Below are positions 7,941-16,250 of a stretch of 32,099 nt of DNA, piece after piece. The notes below the pieces were generated by a model. That model saw only the letters and a program-made list of their open reading frames with translations. It had not been told where the DNA came from and made no database searches. How positions within the stretch are numbered: position 1 is the first letter of the stretch; each line of letters opens with the position of its first letter. Made by a program: the position numbers and the translations under genes. The stretch is from an uncultured Collinsella sp. (GTDB lineage Bacteria > Actinomycetota > Coriobacteriia > Coriobacteriales > Coriobacteriaceae): NCBI GenBank assembly GCA_900551665.1, contig URWW01000018.1, positions 1 through 32,099 of the forward strand, in the 5' to 3' direction.

Positions 7941-8945
7941 GTGTCCACAATTCAAGAAGTAGCCAAGCGAGCCGGAGTATCCGCAGGAACTGTCTCGCGT
8001 TATCTCAACGGCCATCAACTTAAGGCCGCGAATCAAGACCGCGTAGAAGCGGCAATCCGCGACCTTGGCTACCGCAGCAACTATCTAGCCCGAAGCCTGC
8101 GCTCCAATCGGAGCATGTCGATCGGTCTTCTCATCAACAATATGCTCAACCACTTTGCGGTCAGCGTTGTCGCTCAGGTGGAGCGTCAAATGGAACTTAA
8201 CGACTACAATATCATCCTCAGCGGCTTTCGCGAGGAACAAGATATCTTCGTTCATAAACTCGCGAACCTCATCGATCGACGTGTGGATGGACTCATCCTC
8301 TTCGAACCGATTGAGGACGACCGAGCACGTAAACTCATCGAGCAGAGCGGCATTCCCACACTTTCCATTTCAAACCCCCTCCCCTATGCATGTGTCGACA
8401 ACATGCTTGCATCCACGCGCAAAAGCTGTCGTAAGGTCACACGCCGCATGATCGATATGGGGCACACGCGCATTGGCATTCTCGCCGCTTCGCAGGAAGA
8501 ATATGTCTCACGTGAACGCCTCGCCGGCGTACTTGAGGCATTTGATGACGCAGGGCTACCTCGGAATAAAGCCGTTGTTCGCATTGGAGACTACTCACGC
8601 GAGTGCGGCTATCGCGACATGATGCACCTCTTAAACGAGGACCATGTCGACTGTGTGTTCGCTCTCAACTACGGCAGGGGCCAAGGCGCACAGCAGGCGC
8701 TAAGCGAACTTGGTTTGCGCATCGGCCAGGACGTCTCTTTCGCCTGTTACGACTATCTCGACACTAAAACCTATTTTCACCCCAGCATTACCACAGTGTG
8801 CCCGCCGTCACTCGAGATCGGGACCAAGGCGGCGCAAGAGATTCTCTCCATGATCAAAGAGGGGCGCTTGGGTACAGGGCGCACGACCTACACGGATGAA
8901 GATATAGCCTGGCTGCCTTCCATCATTGAGCTGAACAAAGAATAG
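7941..8945 (+). CDS. LacI/GalR-family transcriptional regulator
   Basis: This is a sugar-responsive DNA-binding repressor of 334 residues. The N-terminal helix-turn-helix (about residues 3-25, STIQEVAKRAGVSAGTVSRY) is a classic LacI motif. It is followed by the hinge near LARSLRSNRS, and then a periplasmic-binding-protein-like effector domain starting SIGLLINNML. The GTG at 7941 is preferred over an in-frame TTG at 7923 because GGGAG lies just upstream and the HTH then begins at residue 3. The gene converges with the beta-glucoside PTS operon, which it most likely controls; that link is inferred from position. Its base composition is visibly less GC-rich and its codon use less biased than its neighbours, which may indicate a more recent arrival. 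Confidence 0.93.
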   Translation: MSTIQEVAKRAGVSAGTVSRYLNGHQLKAANQDRVEAAIRDLGYRSNYLARSLRSNRSMSIGLLINNMLNHFAVSVVAQVERQMELNDYNIILSGFREEQDIFVHKLANLIDRRVDGLILFEPIEDDRARKLIEQSGIPTLSISNPLPYACVDNMLASTRKSCRKVTRRMIDMGHTRIGILAASQEEYVSRERLAGVLEAFDDAGLPRNKAVVRIGDYSRECGYRDMMHLLNEDHVDCVFALNYGRGQGAQQALSELGLRIGQDVSFACYDYLDTKTYFHPSITTVCPPSLEIGTKAAQEILSMIKEGRLGTGRTTYTDEDIAWLPSIIELNKE

Positions 8946-9017
8946 AGCGTAGGCCCAAAATCGATAGCCCGTCACTTCTCACGATAGCCATCGGTAGGAA
9001 GCCGACGCCACACAGCA

Positions 9018-9051
9018 AGGGCCCCGCAGCCACGTACGGCTGCGGGGCCCT
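9018..9051. terminator. Bidirectional terminator between the LacI gene and the PTS operon
   Basis: A perfect 14-bp GC-rich stem, 9018-9031 with 9038-9051, has a 6-base loop ACGTAC. It lies between the convergent stops of the regulator (8945) and EIIA (9078). Neither side has a strong T run, so termination efficiency may rest on stem stability. Confidence 0.75.
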
Positions 9052-9077
9052 ATTCGCTGCTACCGAGCGCAGTGCGA

Positions 9078-9395
9078 CTAAGCGCTCTTCTTTGCAAGGT
9101 CGATGAACTTTCCGGCCAAGATCTTGAAGGTCTCGGCGCTCATCAACTGGTCCTCGGCATGAATCAAGATGATACTGGGCTCGACATGCTCGCCAGAGGC
9201 CTCCTGGGCGATCATCTCACCGTGCTTGGCATGGCCGGTCAAGAAGAACTGCTCGCCCTCCGCTACGCGAGACTCGGCCTCATCAATCTTGCCCTCACCA
9301 GCAAGGTCGATGGCCTCGATGAAGCAGCTTCGTGCGGACCCGACGTTTGCGATGATCTCGAAACACGCCATGTCGATTTTGCTCATATCTTCCAT
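9078..9395 (-). CDS. PTS EIIA component, lactose/cellobiose family
   Basis: This soluble phosphocarrier passes phosphate from HPr to EIIB during beta-glucoside uptake. The 105-residue protein is all-helical, in keeping with the PTS_IIA-lac family. The phosphorylated histidine is His79 in ILIHAEDQLM, and Asp82 is at the position that binds metal in the trimer. The usual second His of HAQDH is Gln83. The start is uncertain: ATG 9395 follows GGAG at 9 bases and gives normal family length, whereas in-frame ATGs also occur at 9410, 9386 and upstream. It overlaps or abuts the DUF3284 gene and is last in the operon, just before the terminator at 9018-9051. Confidence 0.92.
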   Translation of the reverse strand: MEDMSKIDMACFEIIANVGSARSCFIEAIDLAGEGKIDEAESRVAEGEQFFLTGHAKHGEMIAQEASGEHVEPSIILIHAEDQLMSAETFKILAGKFIDLAKKSA

Positions 9396-9399
9396 CTCA

Positions 9400-9924
9400 T
9401 TACTCTCCATCTGCGGCGTCATTGGCCGCATCGGCACTATCTTTCGGACAAGCGGGCATCGAAACGCCCTCGCCCGCAGAATCCACGTGCTGTTTGATGT
9501 ACGCTTCCATTTCTCGCAGGCGTTTTTTGATCTTGCGCTTGGCGAAGGGGCTGTACAGGGTGCCCATCAGCTTGCCGTTCAGGTCGTTCAGGGCCTTCTC
9601 CCCAGCGTAGGTCTCCTCGTAAACCACTTCCACGGCATCCTGCCCGTCCACGGGCTCGATCTCATAGCGAACGGTATTCACTCCCTGAGACGAGATGATG
9701 GATGCCGCATAACGATGAGGCGGCTCAAACTCGGTGATCTTGGTAGTGACATGTTGGGTCCCACCGAGCTTGGAGCTCAATGTCTTCTGATAGGAGAATC
9801 CAGCCTTCAACTTCTTGGCAGGAACTTTCTTCCCACGTGCCTGTTCGGCATCGAATAGAACGGACGTGGCGATGCTGTCGAAGAGATCCTCCGCGCGTAC
9901 ATCCATCTTGACCTGTACTTTCAT
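9400..9924 (-). CDS. DUF3284 protein (beta-glucoside PTS operon companion)
   Basis: The 174-residue soluble protein begins MKVQVKMDVRAEDLFDSI. It resembles the DUF3284 family, a probable SRPBCC/START-like fold commonly found inside beta-glucoside or cellobiose PTS operons, whose biochemical role is unknown to me. Visible features are the N-terminal beta strand, a helix with LFDSIATSVLFD, a Lys-rich central part, YEETYAGEKALNDLNG near the middle, and a basic helix KRKIKKRLREMEAYIKQ. The acidic alanine-rich tail after residue 150 looks like a variable extension. The ATG at 9924 follows a strong AAGGAGG site, 48 bp after the GH1 gene. Its constant place in such operons suggests ligand binding or tuning of the pathway. 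Confidence 0.8.
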   Translation of the reverse strand: MKVQVKMDVRAEDLFDSIATSVLFDAEQARGKKVPAKKLKAGFSYQKTLSSKLGGTQHVTTKITEFEPPHRYAASIISSQGVNTVRYEIEPVDGQDAVEVVYEETYAGEKALNDLNGKLMGTLYSPFAKRKIKKRLREMEAYIKQHVDSAGEGVSMPACPKDSADAANDAADGE

Positions 9925-9972
9925 TACCCCTCCTTGCGTGTGGCCTGGATAGACGGCCCGCGCACCGGCGCG

Positions 9973-11355
9973 CTAGAAGCCGCGCGACTCGGCGAGCTGC
10001 TTGTACCAACGCCCGCTTTTCTTGATGCGTCGCTTTTGGGTCTCGAGGTCGAGTTCGACAAGACCGTAGCGATTCTTGTAGGCGTTGAGCCAGCTCCAGC
10101 AGTCAATGAAAGTCCATAGGTGGTAACCGATGCAATTCGACCCCTCATCGATACCGCGGGCAAGCTGTGTCAGATGCTCCTTGATGAACTCGATGCGGTA
10201 ATCGTCCTGAATCGAACCATCAGGGCCCCGGAATGCCTCTTCGCCCTCGACACCCATACCGTTCTCCGAGACGATCCATTCGATGTTCCCGTAATTATCG
10301 CGAATATTGCACGCGATATCGTATAGGGCCTCGGGATAAATCTCCCACCCACGATGCGGATTCATACGACGGCCGGGCATCGCATAAACGTCATAGTAAT
10401 AGGACGGCATGAACGGAGCCTCGGGATTGGGCAGGCTCGCACGCGCACAGACGCGAAGCGGCTGATAGAAGTTGACGCCCAGATAGTCCACCGTATGCTC
10501 GCGAATGATGGCAAGGTCTTCATCGCACGTGTCGGGCATCAGGCCATGCTTCGCGACCAGCTCGACGAGTTCGGGGTCGTACGCGCCCTTCACACTCGGA
10601 TCGAGGAAGCTCTTGTTGGCGAACAGCTCCGCGATATGGGCAGCCTGAACATCGGCAGGGTTGTCCGAACGCGGATAGGCGGGCGTGAGGTTCAAAACGA
10701 TGCCGATCTTGGCATCGGGAACGATCTCATGACATGCGCGAACCGCGAGCGCGCTCGCAAGGGCCGTATGGTACGCAACCTGAACGGCGGCTTTAGGATC
10801 GACCTTGCACGGATAGTGATACTGCTGAAGATACCCGCACTCAACGTGGACAATGGGCTCGTTGAAGGTGTACCAGCGCTTGACGACATCCCCGAACAGC
10901 TCGAAGGCACAGCGGGCGTAGCGCGCATACAGGTCGACGACCTCACGGCTCTCCCAGCCGCCGCGCTCCTGGAGAACGGCGGGCATATCAAAATGGAACA
11001 GATTCACGAACGGCTCGATGCCCTCGTCCCGCAACGTGGAAAAGACGCTGCGGTAGAAATCGACCGCCTCGGGATTGGGCTCGCCCTCCGGATCCGGCAG
11101 CAAACGCGACCAGCTGATCGAGGTGCGGAAGGAATTCTGGCCCGTCTCATGCAGAAGCTCGATATCCTCACGCCAGTGCTCGAAAAACGTCGAGGTGTCG
11201 GCAGGGCCGATTCCCCCGTGGAACTTGTAGGGCTCCAGCTCGAACCAAAGGTCCCAAATATCCTTGGCCTTGTGCTCCGCACCGTGGGCGCCTTCGGACT
11301 GCGGGGCGCTCGTGGCACTGCCGAAGTAGAAACCCTGCGGGAAGGTTACCTCCAT
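9973..11355 (-). CDS. GH1 6-phospho-beta-glucosidase
   Basis: This cytoplasmic glycosidase hydrolyses phosphorylated beta-glucosides delivered by the PTS to glucose 6-phosphate and an aglycone or sugar. The 460-residue protein has the GH1 hallmarks: N-terminal FPQGFYFGSATSAPQSEG, the acid/base Glu166 in TFNEP, and the nucleophile Glu364 in VSENG. Full length agrees with the family (450-480). The ATG at 11355 has an AGAGG ribosome binding site that lies in the end of the 57-residue membrane protein gene, whose stop is only 4 bases away. The operon also encodes a mechanistically unrelated GH4 enzyme, so the two probably split substrates. Selection for phosphorylated over free sugars is inferred from the PTS context. 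Confidence 0.94.
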   Translation of the reverse strand: MEVTFPQGFYFGSATSAPQSEGAHGAEHKAKDIWDLWFELEPYKFHGGIGPADTSTFFEHWREDIELLHETGQNSFRTSISWSRLLPDPEGEPNPEAVDFYRSVFSTLRDEGIEPFVNLFHFDMPAVLQERGGWESREVVDLYARYARCAFELFGDVVKRWYTFNEPIVHVECGYLQQYHYPCKVDPKAAVQVAYHTALASALAVRACHEIVPDAKIGIVLNLTPAYPRSDNPADVQAAHIAELFANKSFLDPSVKGAYDPELVELVAKHGLMPDTCDEDLAIIREHTVDYLGVNFYQPLRVCARASLPNPEAPFMPSYYYDVYAMPGRRMNPHRGWEIYPEALYDIACNIRDNYGNIEWIVSENGMGVEGEEAFRGPDGSIQDDYRIEFIKEHLTQLARGIDEGSNCIGYHLWTFIDCWSWLNAYKNRYGLVELDLETQKRRIKKSGRWYKQLAESRGF

Positions 11356-11359
11356 CGTC

Positions 11360-11533
11360 TTACCTCTTTCTCTTCACAAACAGGTAGATGCCGCTCACCA
11401 CTACGATCACCAGGCCTCCAACGAGCAGTCCGACGCTCCTCGAAGAGCCTCCCGCGGCACCGAAATTCGACATCACGATGAAAAAGAGCCCAACGCCCAT
11501 TGCGAACACGGCCCAAGGCGATCTAAATCCCAT
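11360..11533 (-). CDS. Small two-helix membrane protein, 57 residues, in PTS operon
   Basis: I do not recognise a family. The frame begins MGFRSPWAVFAMGVGLFFIV and ends in LFVKRKR. Two hydrophobic helices are seen at about residues 7-22 and 35-53, separated by a Gly/Ser/Ala-rich turn. The C-terminal KRKR tail predicts both ends in the cytoplasm. A GGAAGG site lies about 10 bases before ATG 11533. The stop is 4 bases before the GH1 start, and the GH1 ribosome binding site lies within the last codons, so translation is coupled. A membrane role with the EIIC permease, encoded just upstream, is the obvious hypothesis but is not shown by the sequence. Confidence 0.65.
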   Translation of the reverse strand: MGFRSPWAVFAMGVGLFFIVMSNFGAAGGSSRSVGLLVGGLVIVVVSGIYLFVKRKR

Positions 11534-11598
11534 GAACGGCGATCCTTCCTTATTAGACGGCCGCCGGCATACCCAAAGATAGCCGACAGCGAACGAAC

Positions 11599-11626
11599 GC
11601 AGCCCCCATTGGAGGGCGGGGGCTGC
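11599..11626 (-). other. Intercistronic GC hairpin between EIIC and the downstream genes
   Basis: GCAGCCCCC at 11599-11607 pairs with GGGGGCTGC at 11618-11626, and one more C-G pair extends the base. No T run follows on the minus strand. It therefore looks like an mRNA processing or partial-termination hairpin rather than a full terminator. It lies about 30 bp after the EIIC stop. Confidence 0.55.
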
Positions 11627-11658
11627 GCGAATCAGGTGGGCATCAGACGCCCATGAAG

Positions 11659-13101
11659 CTAAGCCTCGGAAGCAGGCTCTGCCGCGGCGGCCTCCGCCTT
11701 CTCCTGCTCCTTATTCGCCAAGATGACGAACGGGAGCCAGATGAGGAAGGAGACGACGAGGTTCAGCAGCGCCACCAGCGCGGCCATGATATTGCCGCCC
11801 GTTGCGAAGAACGCGTACAGGCCGACGGGCATGATCCAAGGAACCTGGATGTAGACAGGCGGAATGATGCCGGCATACGTAAAGCCGAGTGCGATGGCGG
11901 CGGTGACAACCGGAACCAGGACCCAGGGGAAGAAATAGAGCGGATTCAGAACGATCGGCATACCGAAGATAACGGGCTCGTTGATGTTGAACACACCCAT
12001 AGGCGCAGCCAGCTTGGCGATCGTCTTGGAATCCTCGCGCTTGGAGAAGAACAGGATTGCGATGATCAGGCCGAGGGTGACACCGGAACCGCCCATCATC
12101 GTGTACGCATCAAAAGAACCACGCGTCCACATGTAAGGAAGCTGGGAGATATCGCCGGTGGCATTCCAAACGGACAGGTTCTCGAGCAGGGCCGGGGTGT
12201 AGATACCCTCGGTAATAGGTGCGAGAACGTTCATGCCGTGGATACCGAAGAACCAGAAAAGCTGAGCGAGGAACTCAACGAGCAGAACGGTGAAGAAGCC
12301 GGAGGACATACCGAGCAACGGGCGCTGAATGAACTCGGAAATCAGGTCATTCGGATAAGAACCGGAGACCACAACGCAAACCTGGGTCACGATTGCGGAG
12401 AAGAAAATGGCGGCAACGCCGGGGATCATGGCCACGAAAGCGTTGTTGACCGCAGGGGGCACAGAGTCGGGAAGCTTGATCGTGAGCTTGGCCTGGATCA
12501 GCTTGATGTAGATCATGGTGCAGACCAGTCCGAAGATCAGGGCGGTAAAAAGACCCGTAGCGCTGGTGAGCGCCGTGGAGATCATGCTCGGAGCGGTGAC
12601 ATTCATCGTGACGGCTCCGGCGTCAGTCACGGCAAGACCGGTGAGACCGGCTGCCTCGAGACCCTTAACAGCCTCAGGGGCGACATCTGCCAGGGTATAG
12701 GCGAACTCGGGGGCGAAGTTCATCGTGGCGACAACGGAGGCCAGGGAAACCGCCGCACCGGAAATGGGCGAAACCTCGTAGGACTTGCACAGGTGATAAC
12801 CGAGCGCGAAGGCGAAGCATAGAGCCAAAATGGAAATCGAACCGTTGTACACGTTCACATTGACGTTAATGATCTGCGTGCAGGCGGCGGTGAAATCGTT
12901 GCCAACGCCCCACCAGGTGTTGGGCAGATCTCGGAAGAACACGTTCAAAAGAACGGCGATGGAGCCAGCCATGGTAACGGGCATGATGGAAATAAAGCCG
13001 TCGCGAATCGCCACAAGGTGACGCTGATTACCGATCTTCTGCGCGATCGGCATGAACTTCGTCTCCATCCAGTGCATGAAGCGGTCCATGAAAGATGCCA
13101 T
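11659..13101 (-). CDS. PTS EIIC permease, cellobiose/lichenan family
   Basis: This is the integral membrane channel of a lactose/cellobiose-family phosphotransferase system that imports and phosphorylates a beta-glucoside. The 480-residue protein has about ten hydrophobic segments. It starts with the amphipathic MASFMDRFMHWMETKFMPIA typical of CelB-type EIIC, then LVAIRDGFISIMPVTMAGSI. Substrate-binding conserved parts include FFGIHGMNVLAP and FNINEPVIFGMPIVLNP. A strong AAGGAG lies upstream of ATG 13101. The EIIA and EIIB domains are separate genes in this operon. Cellobiose or a related beta-glucoside is inferred from the family and from the two 6-phospho-beta-glucosidase genes. Confidence 0.95.
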   Translation of the reverse strand: MASFMDRFMHWMETKFMPIAQKIGNQRHLVAIRDGFISIMPVTMAGSIAVLLNVFFRDLPNTWWGVGNDFTAACTQIINVNVNVYNGSISILALCFAFALGYHLCKSYEVSPISGAAVSLASVVATMNFAPEFAYTLADVAPEAVKGLEAAGLTGLAVTDAGAVTMNVTAPSMISTALTSATGLFTALIFGLVCTMIYIKLIQAKLTIKLPDSVPPAVNNAFVAMIPGVAAIFFSAIVTQVCVVVSGSYPNDLISEFIQRPLLGMSSGFFTVLLVEFLAQLFWFFGIHGMNVLAPITEGIYTPALLENLSVWNATGDISQLPYMWTRGSFDAYTMMGGSGVTLGLIIAILFFSKREDSKTIAKLAAPMGVFNINEPVIFGMPIVLNPLYFFPWVLVPVVTAAIALGFTYAGIIPPVYIQVPWIMPVGLYAFFATGGNIMAALVALLNLVVSFLIWLPFVILANKEQEKAEAAAAEPASEA

Positions 13102-13187
13102 ATCATCTCTCCTTACGGAATCACGGGGTGATGAGTGAAAAATGCGAACTGTCAGTCCGCTGATCGAATGGTCGAAAAACCGCCCGA

Positions 13188-13493
13188 TTACTCGTGGCCG
13201 ATAAGCTTGAGGCCCTGATCGAGTACCTTGGCGCCGTCCATCATGCCGTAGGCCATCATGTCGATGACCTCGACAGGCGTATCGCCGGCAACATCCTTGA
13301 TCTTGTCCAGCAGGAAACGAACCTGCGGGCCGAGCAAGATGACATCGGCCTTCTCGGCGTTGGCCTGGGCCTGAGCCTCGGGGACGGCCCAGATGGTGGC
13401 CTCGATACCGCGCTCATCGGCGGCGGCCTGCATCTTGGAGACCATCATGCTCGTGGACATGCCGGCAGAGCAGCACAGCAAAATGTTAACCAT
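13188..13493 (-). CDS. PTS EIIB component, lactose/cellobiose family
   Basis: This soluble phosphotransfer domain accepts phosphate from EIIA on cysteine and gives it to the incoming sugar. The 101-residue protein starts MVNILLCCSAGMSTS; the phosphorylated residue is Cys8 in the P-loop CSAGMST. The size is normal for CelA/ChbB. The ATG at 13493 has an excellent AAGGAGGAG site. A longer in-frame start at 13577 is rejected because the core begins directly at Met-Val-Asn-Ile. A small hairpin at 13513-13531 sits just upstream of the ribosome binding site. Confidence 0.95.
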   Translation of the reverse strand: MVNILLCCSAGMSTSMMVSKMQAAADERGIEATIWAVPEAQAQANAEKADVILLGPQVRFLLDKIKDVAGDTPVEVIDMMAYGMMDGAKVLDQGLKLIGHE

Positions 13494-13512
13494 GAGCTCT
13501 CCTCCTTTCTTT

Positions 13513-13531
13513 TTCCCGCACCATGCGGGAA
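13513..13531 (-). other. Short hairpin in front of the EIIB ribosome binding site
   Basis: TTCCCGCA (13513-13520) pairs with TGCGGGAA (13524-13531) around a 3-base loop. It ends a few bases before the AAGGAGGAG of EIIB. It could protect the 5' end of a processed EIIB-EIIC mRNA or affect initiation. Confidence 0.4.
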
Positions 13532-13635
13532 CGACTTTGCGCGACCACCGGACAAGCGATCGCAATATCCTCATCACCCCACCAAAATGATATGTCGCGG
13601 AGTGAGGAATACCCGACAGAAGACATCGCGTGCTT

Positions 13636-13665
13636 CGAGCGACAAGGGGCGTCCCCCATCGCTCG
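13636..13665 (-). other. Hairpin after the GH4 gene
   Basis: CGAGCGA (13636-13642) pairs with TCGCTCG (13659-13665), with an inner GGGG/CCCC stem and a 3-base loop. It lies immediately downstream of the GH4 stop codon (13673). No T run follows on the minus strand, so it is more likely an mRNA-stabilising or attenuating structure than an operon end. Confidence 0.5.
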
Positions 13666-13672
13666 ATACGCT

Positions 13673-14992
13673 TTACGCGAATTGGGGCAGATACCGCCTA
13701 TGCGCCTCGATCAGCTCGTCCACCACGACATTCGCGAGCTTGTCTGAGGGGCATAGCGGATTCATCTCGAGGGCAGCGACGGCCAGGTCACGGTCGCCGG
13801 TGATGGCGGCCTCAACGACCATGCGCTCAAATCCCTTCATCATCTGCACATAGCCTGCGATACGCGGCTTAAGCTCGCCCGTGGCGAGCGGCTTGGGACC
13901 GTCGGCGGTGATGCGGCAAGCGACCTCGACGGCGCTCGACGAGGGAAGGCCCTCGATGCAACCGTTATTCCGCACGTCGACGTACTGGATGTCGCCACGA
14001 TTGGTGTGTATGGACTCGATGAGGTTGCAGGCGGCATCGCTGTAACGAGCCCCGCCGCGCTGCTCGAGCTGCTTGGGCTTGATGTCGAGGTTCTCATCGC
14101 GGTAGATCTCGAACAGCTCGTCCTCGAGACGCGAGACGACCTCGCCGCGGACGTTGCCCTCCTCGAACTCCCTGAGCTCCTCGGATAGCATCTCGTCGGT
14201 ATGGAAGTAATAGTTGTGGTACGGGCACGGAATGGCGCGGATACCGCGAATGAACGCGGGCGAGAACGGAATAGACATGAAGTTCTTCATGGAAAGGGCC
14301 TCGTCCTCCGAGACGTGGGCGTATTTCTCCACGGCCTCGTCAATGACGGAGACGCCGTCCACGAACACATCGGTGGCGAACACAAAGTGGTTCACGCCCT
14401 GCAGCTGAAGCTCGAGGCGACTCTCATCGACATCGAGCACGCGGGCGATGCCGGCATGCATGTTGATGGGCACATTGCACAGGCCGATGGCGCGGTCGAA
14501 GTCGGTGTAGTTGAGGATGGCCTCCTCGATCATGCCGGAAGGGTTGGAAAAGTTGATCATCCACGCCTCGGGAGCAAGCTCCTGGACCTCGCGGACGAGG
14601 TCGAGAATGACCGGGATGGTGCGGAACGCCTTGAACATGCCGCCGGCTCCGTTGGTCTCCTGACCGAGCATGCCGTGGGACAGCGGGATGCGCTCGTCGA
14701 GCACGCGGGCGGGAAGACGGCCGATGCGGACCTGGGAGGTCACGAAGTCGGCGCCGTCAAGTGCCGCGCGGCGGTCGGTCGTGAGGATGACTTTAGTGGG
14801 AAGACCGGCGCGCTTGACCATGCGCTGCGCGAGAGCACCAACCGTGTCGAGCTTTTCCTGACCCTCCGGGATGTCGACGAGCCACAGCTCGTCCACGGGG
14901 AGGTTCTCATAGCGCTTGATGAAATCCTCGACGAGTTCGGGGGTATAACTCGAGCCGCCGCCGATAGTCGCGATCTTGATGCCGCCTGCCAT
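13673..14992 (-). CDS. GH4 6-phospho-beta-glucosidase (LicH/CelF-like)
   Basis: This is an NAD- and metal-dependent glycosidase that cleaves 6-phospho-beta-glucosides by an oxidation-elimination route. The 439-residue protein has the dinucleotide-binding GGGSSYTPEL at residues 11-20, FSNPSG near 148-153, the metal ligands Cys172 in GLCNVPI and His202 in GVNHF, and the RGGARYSDAAC segment shared by LicH/CelF-type members. The ATG at 14992 is chosen for the GAGGAGAGGA site and because the NAD motif then lies at the normal distance. The longer frame to 15067 has no such site. It lies 96 bp after the DUF871 gene. Presence together with a GH1 enzyme in one operon implies complementary linkage or aglycone preferences. 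Confidence 0.94.
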   Translation of the reverse strand: MAGGIKIATIGGGSSYTPELVEDFIKRYENLPVDELWLVDIPEGQEKLDTVGALAQRMVKRAGLPTKVILTTDRRAALDGADFVTSQVRIGRLPARVLDERIPLSHGMLGQETNGAGGMFKAFRTIPVILDLVREVQELAPEAWMINFSNPSGMIEEAILNYTDFDRAIGLCNVPINMHAGIARVLDVDESRLELQLQGVNHFVFATDVFVDGVSVIDEAVEKYAHVSEDEALSMKNFMSIPFSPAFIRGIRAIPCPYHNYYFHTDEMLSEELREFEEGNVRGEVVSRLEDELFEIYRDENLDIKPKQLEQRGGARYSDAACNLIESIHTNRGDIQYVDVRNNGCIEGLPSSSAVEVACRITADGPKPLATGELKPRIAGYVQMMKGFERMVVEAAITGDRDLAVAALEMNPLCPSDKLANVVVDELIEAHRRYLPQFA

Positions 14993-15088
14993 ATGTCCTC
15001 TCCTCAATCTCGATGCACTCGGGGCCGCGCCCCATGCGAACCGCATGATCCGCACCAGCGCCAACATGCGGGCGCGGAGCGATCTGCC

Positions 15089-16174
15089 CTACAGCAGGAC
15101 GCCGAAGCGCGACCAAGAGTCCAGGTACTCCAGGAGCATCTGCTCGTGAGCGGGCAGCGTGCCGACCACATTGCGGGTACCGTCGTCGGGCATGTCCTGG
15201 AGCACAAGCTGCAGCTCTCCCTTGTAGCGGGGGCTGGCGTTGTTGACGACCACGACATCACCGCGCATAAGGTCGCGGCCTACCGGGCGTGCAGGGATGT
15301 CGAGGTCCGCAAACTCGACTCGCGACCAAGTGCTGCGCAGCAGGTACGGGCTCAAATCGCCACGGACCTTGTGCTTGGGGTAAAGGGCGACTGTACGTTC
15401 GTTGTCGGTCAAGCCGGGATCGGCGACGGGGCGGAGCTGAACGAGGGAGCGGTCGATCTCCTCGACGGAGGCGAGCTCCTCCTCGGTGGCAAAACAGTTG
15501 GAGATGATGATGTCGTCGATGAGGCCCATGGCGGACAGATGACGCGCCTGGAAGTCGAGCGGCAGTCCGCGATGGCACTCGAGGGTAACGAGGCCCTCCT
15601 TGAGCGGCCAGGGACCGAAGGCGTCATCGCGAGGGATGCCGATGAACGCGGCGAGGTTCACGCCAAACTCTCGCACAAGGGCGCTCTCGCGCTCGAAAAA
15701 GGCGGTGTCGAGACCGCTGAAACGCTGCGGGTAGAAGTTATGGCAGGAGATGAGGCGCGCGCGATCGGGGTCGTGCGTGAGCGTCGCAGGCAGGATGCCG
15801 TCGGCGCAGCTGGCGTTGAGCTCGATCATGAGGCCGTAGGGGTTGCGCGTCATGTCCGCCACCTGGCTGGGCTGGAAGGGCTCATCCAGACGGATGCCGT
15901 CGGCGCCGATCTCGTGGAAGAACGAAAGGTCGTCGTAGGAGATGCCGAGCTTGGAGAAGACACTGGGGGCCACATCGAAGATGACCTCCATGCCGTTCGC
16001 ATGAGCACAAGCGGTCAGCTGTGCAGACTCGTGTTTGACCTGCTGCGGATCCCCTTCGACCGACAGCAAGCATGAGAAAATGCGGCTGAACCCGTGTGCA
16101 GCGGCGCGCTCGATGTACGAGCAATCCTGCTCGACCGTAGAATGCTCGGGATACAGGGAAATGCCCCACTTCAT
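15089..16174 (-). CDS. DUF871/MupG-family TIM-barrel protein
   Basis: The 361-residue protein begins MKWGISLYPEHSTVEQD. It belongs to the DUF871 group that includes MupG, the 6-phospho-N-acetylmuramidase of Staphylococcus aureus (family GH170). An N-terminal TIM-barrel part (about residues 1-240) contains IFSCLLSV, GADGIRLDEPF, LIELNAS and SCHNFYPQ. It is followed by a small cyclophilin-like C-terminal domain (about 250-361) with GDVVVVNNASPRYKGELQ. In this operon it is first, followed by PTS and 6-phospho-beta-glucosidase genes, so it probably acts on a phosphorylated disaccharide. Whether that is a muropeptide-derived sugar or a plant glucoside cannot be told. ATG 16174 is preceded by an AAGGAAGGA site. 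Confidence 0.87.
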   Translation of the reverse strand: MKWGISLYPEHSTVEQDCSYIERAAAHGFSRIFSCLLSVEGDPQQVKHESAQLTACAHANGMEVIFDVAPSVFSKLGISYDDLSFFHEIGADGIRLDEPFQPSQVADMTRNPYGLMIELNASCADGILPATLTHDPDRARLISCHNFYPQRFSGLDTAFFERESALVREFGVNLAAFIGIPRDDAFGPWPLKEGLVTLECHRGLPLDFQARHLSAMGLIDDIIISNCFATEEELASVEEIDRSLVQLRPVADPGLTDNERTVALYPKHKVRGDLSPYLLRSTWSRVEFADLDIPARPVGRDLMRGDVVVVNNASPRYKGELQLVLQDMPDDGTRNVVGTLPAHEQMLLEYLDSWSRFGVLL

Positions 16175-16244
16175 ACGAGAACGTCCTTCCTTTGCGTGTC
16201 TTCAGTCGCCGCGCACGACACATCTCGTGCATTTGATGATTGAA

Positions 16245-16250
16245 ATTATA
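16245..16250 (-). promoter_or_regulatory. -10 element TATAAT of the beta-glucoside operon
   Basis: A consensus TATAAT on the minus strand lies about 71 bp upstream of the first gene's start. No good -35 hexamer is found at 16-18 bases, which suggests dependence on an activator or a weak basal promoter. The element is inside the dyad at 16246-16259. Confidence 0.45.
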
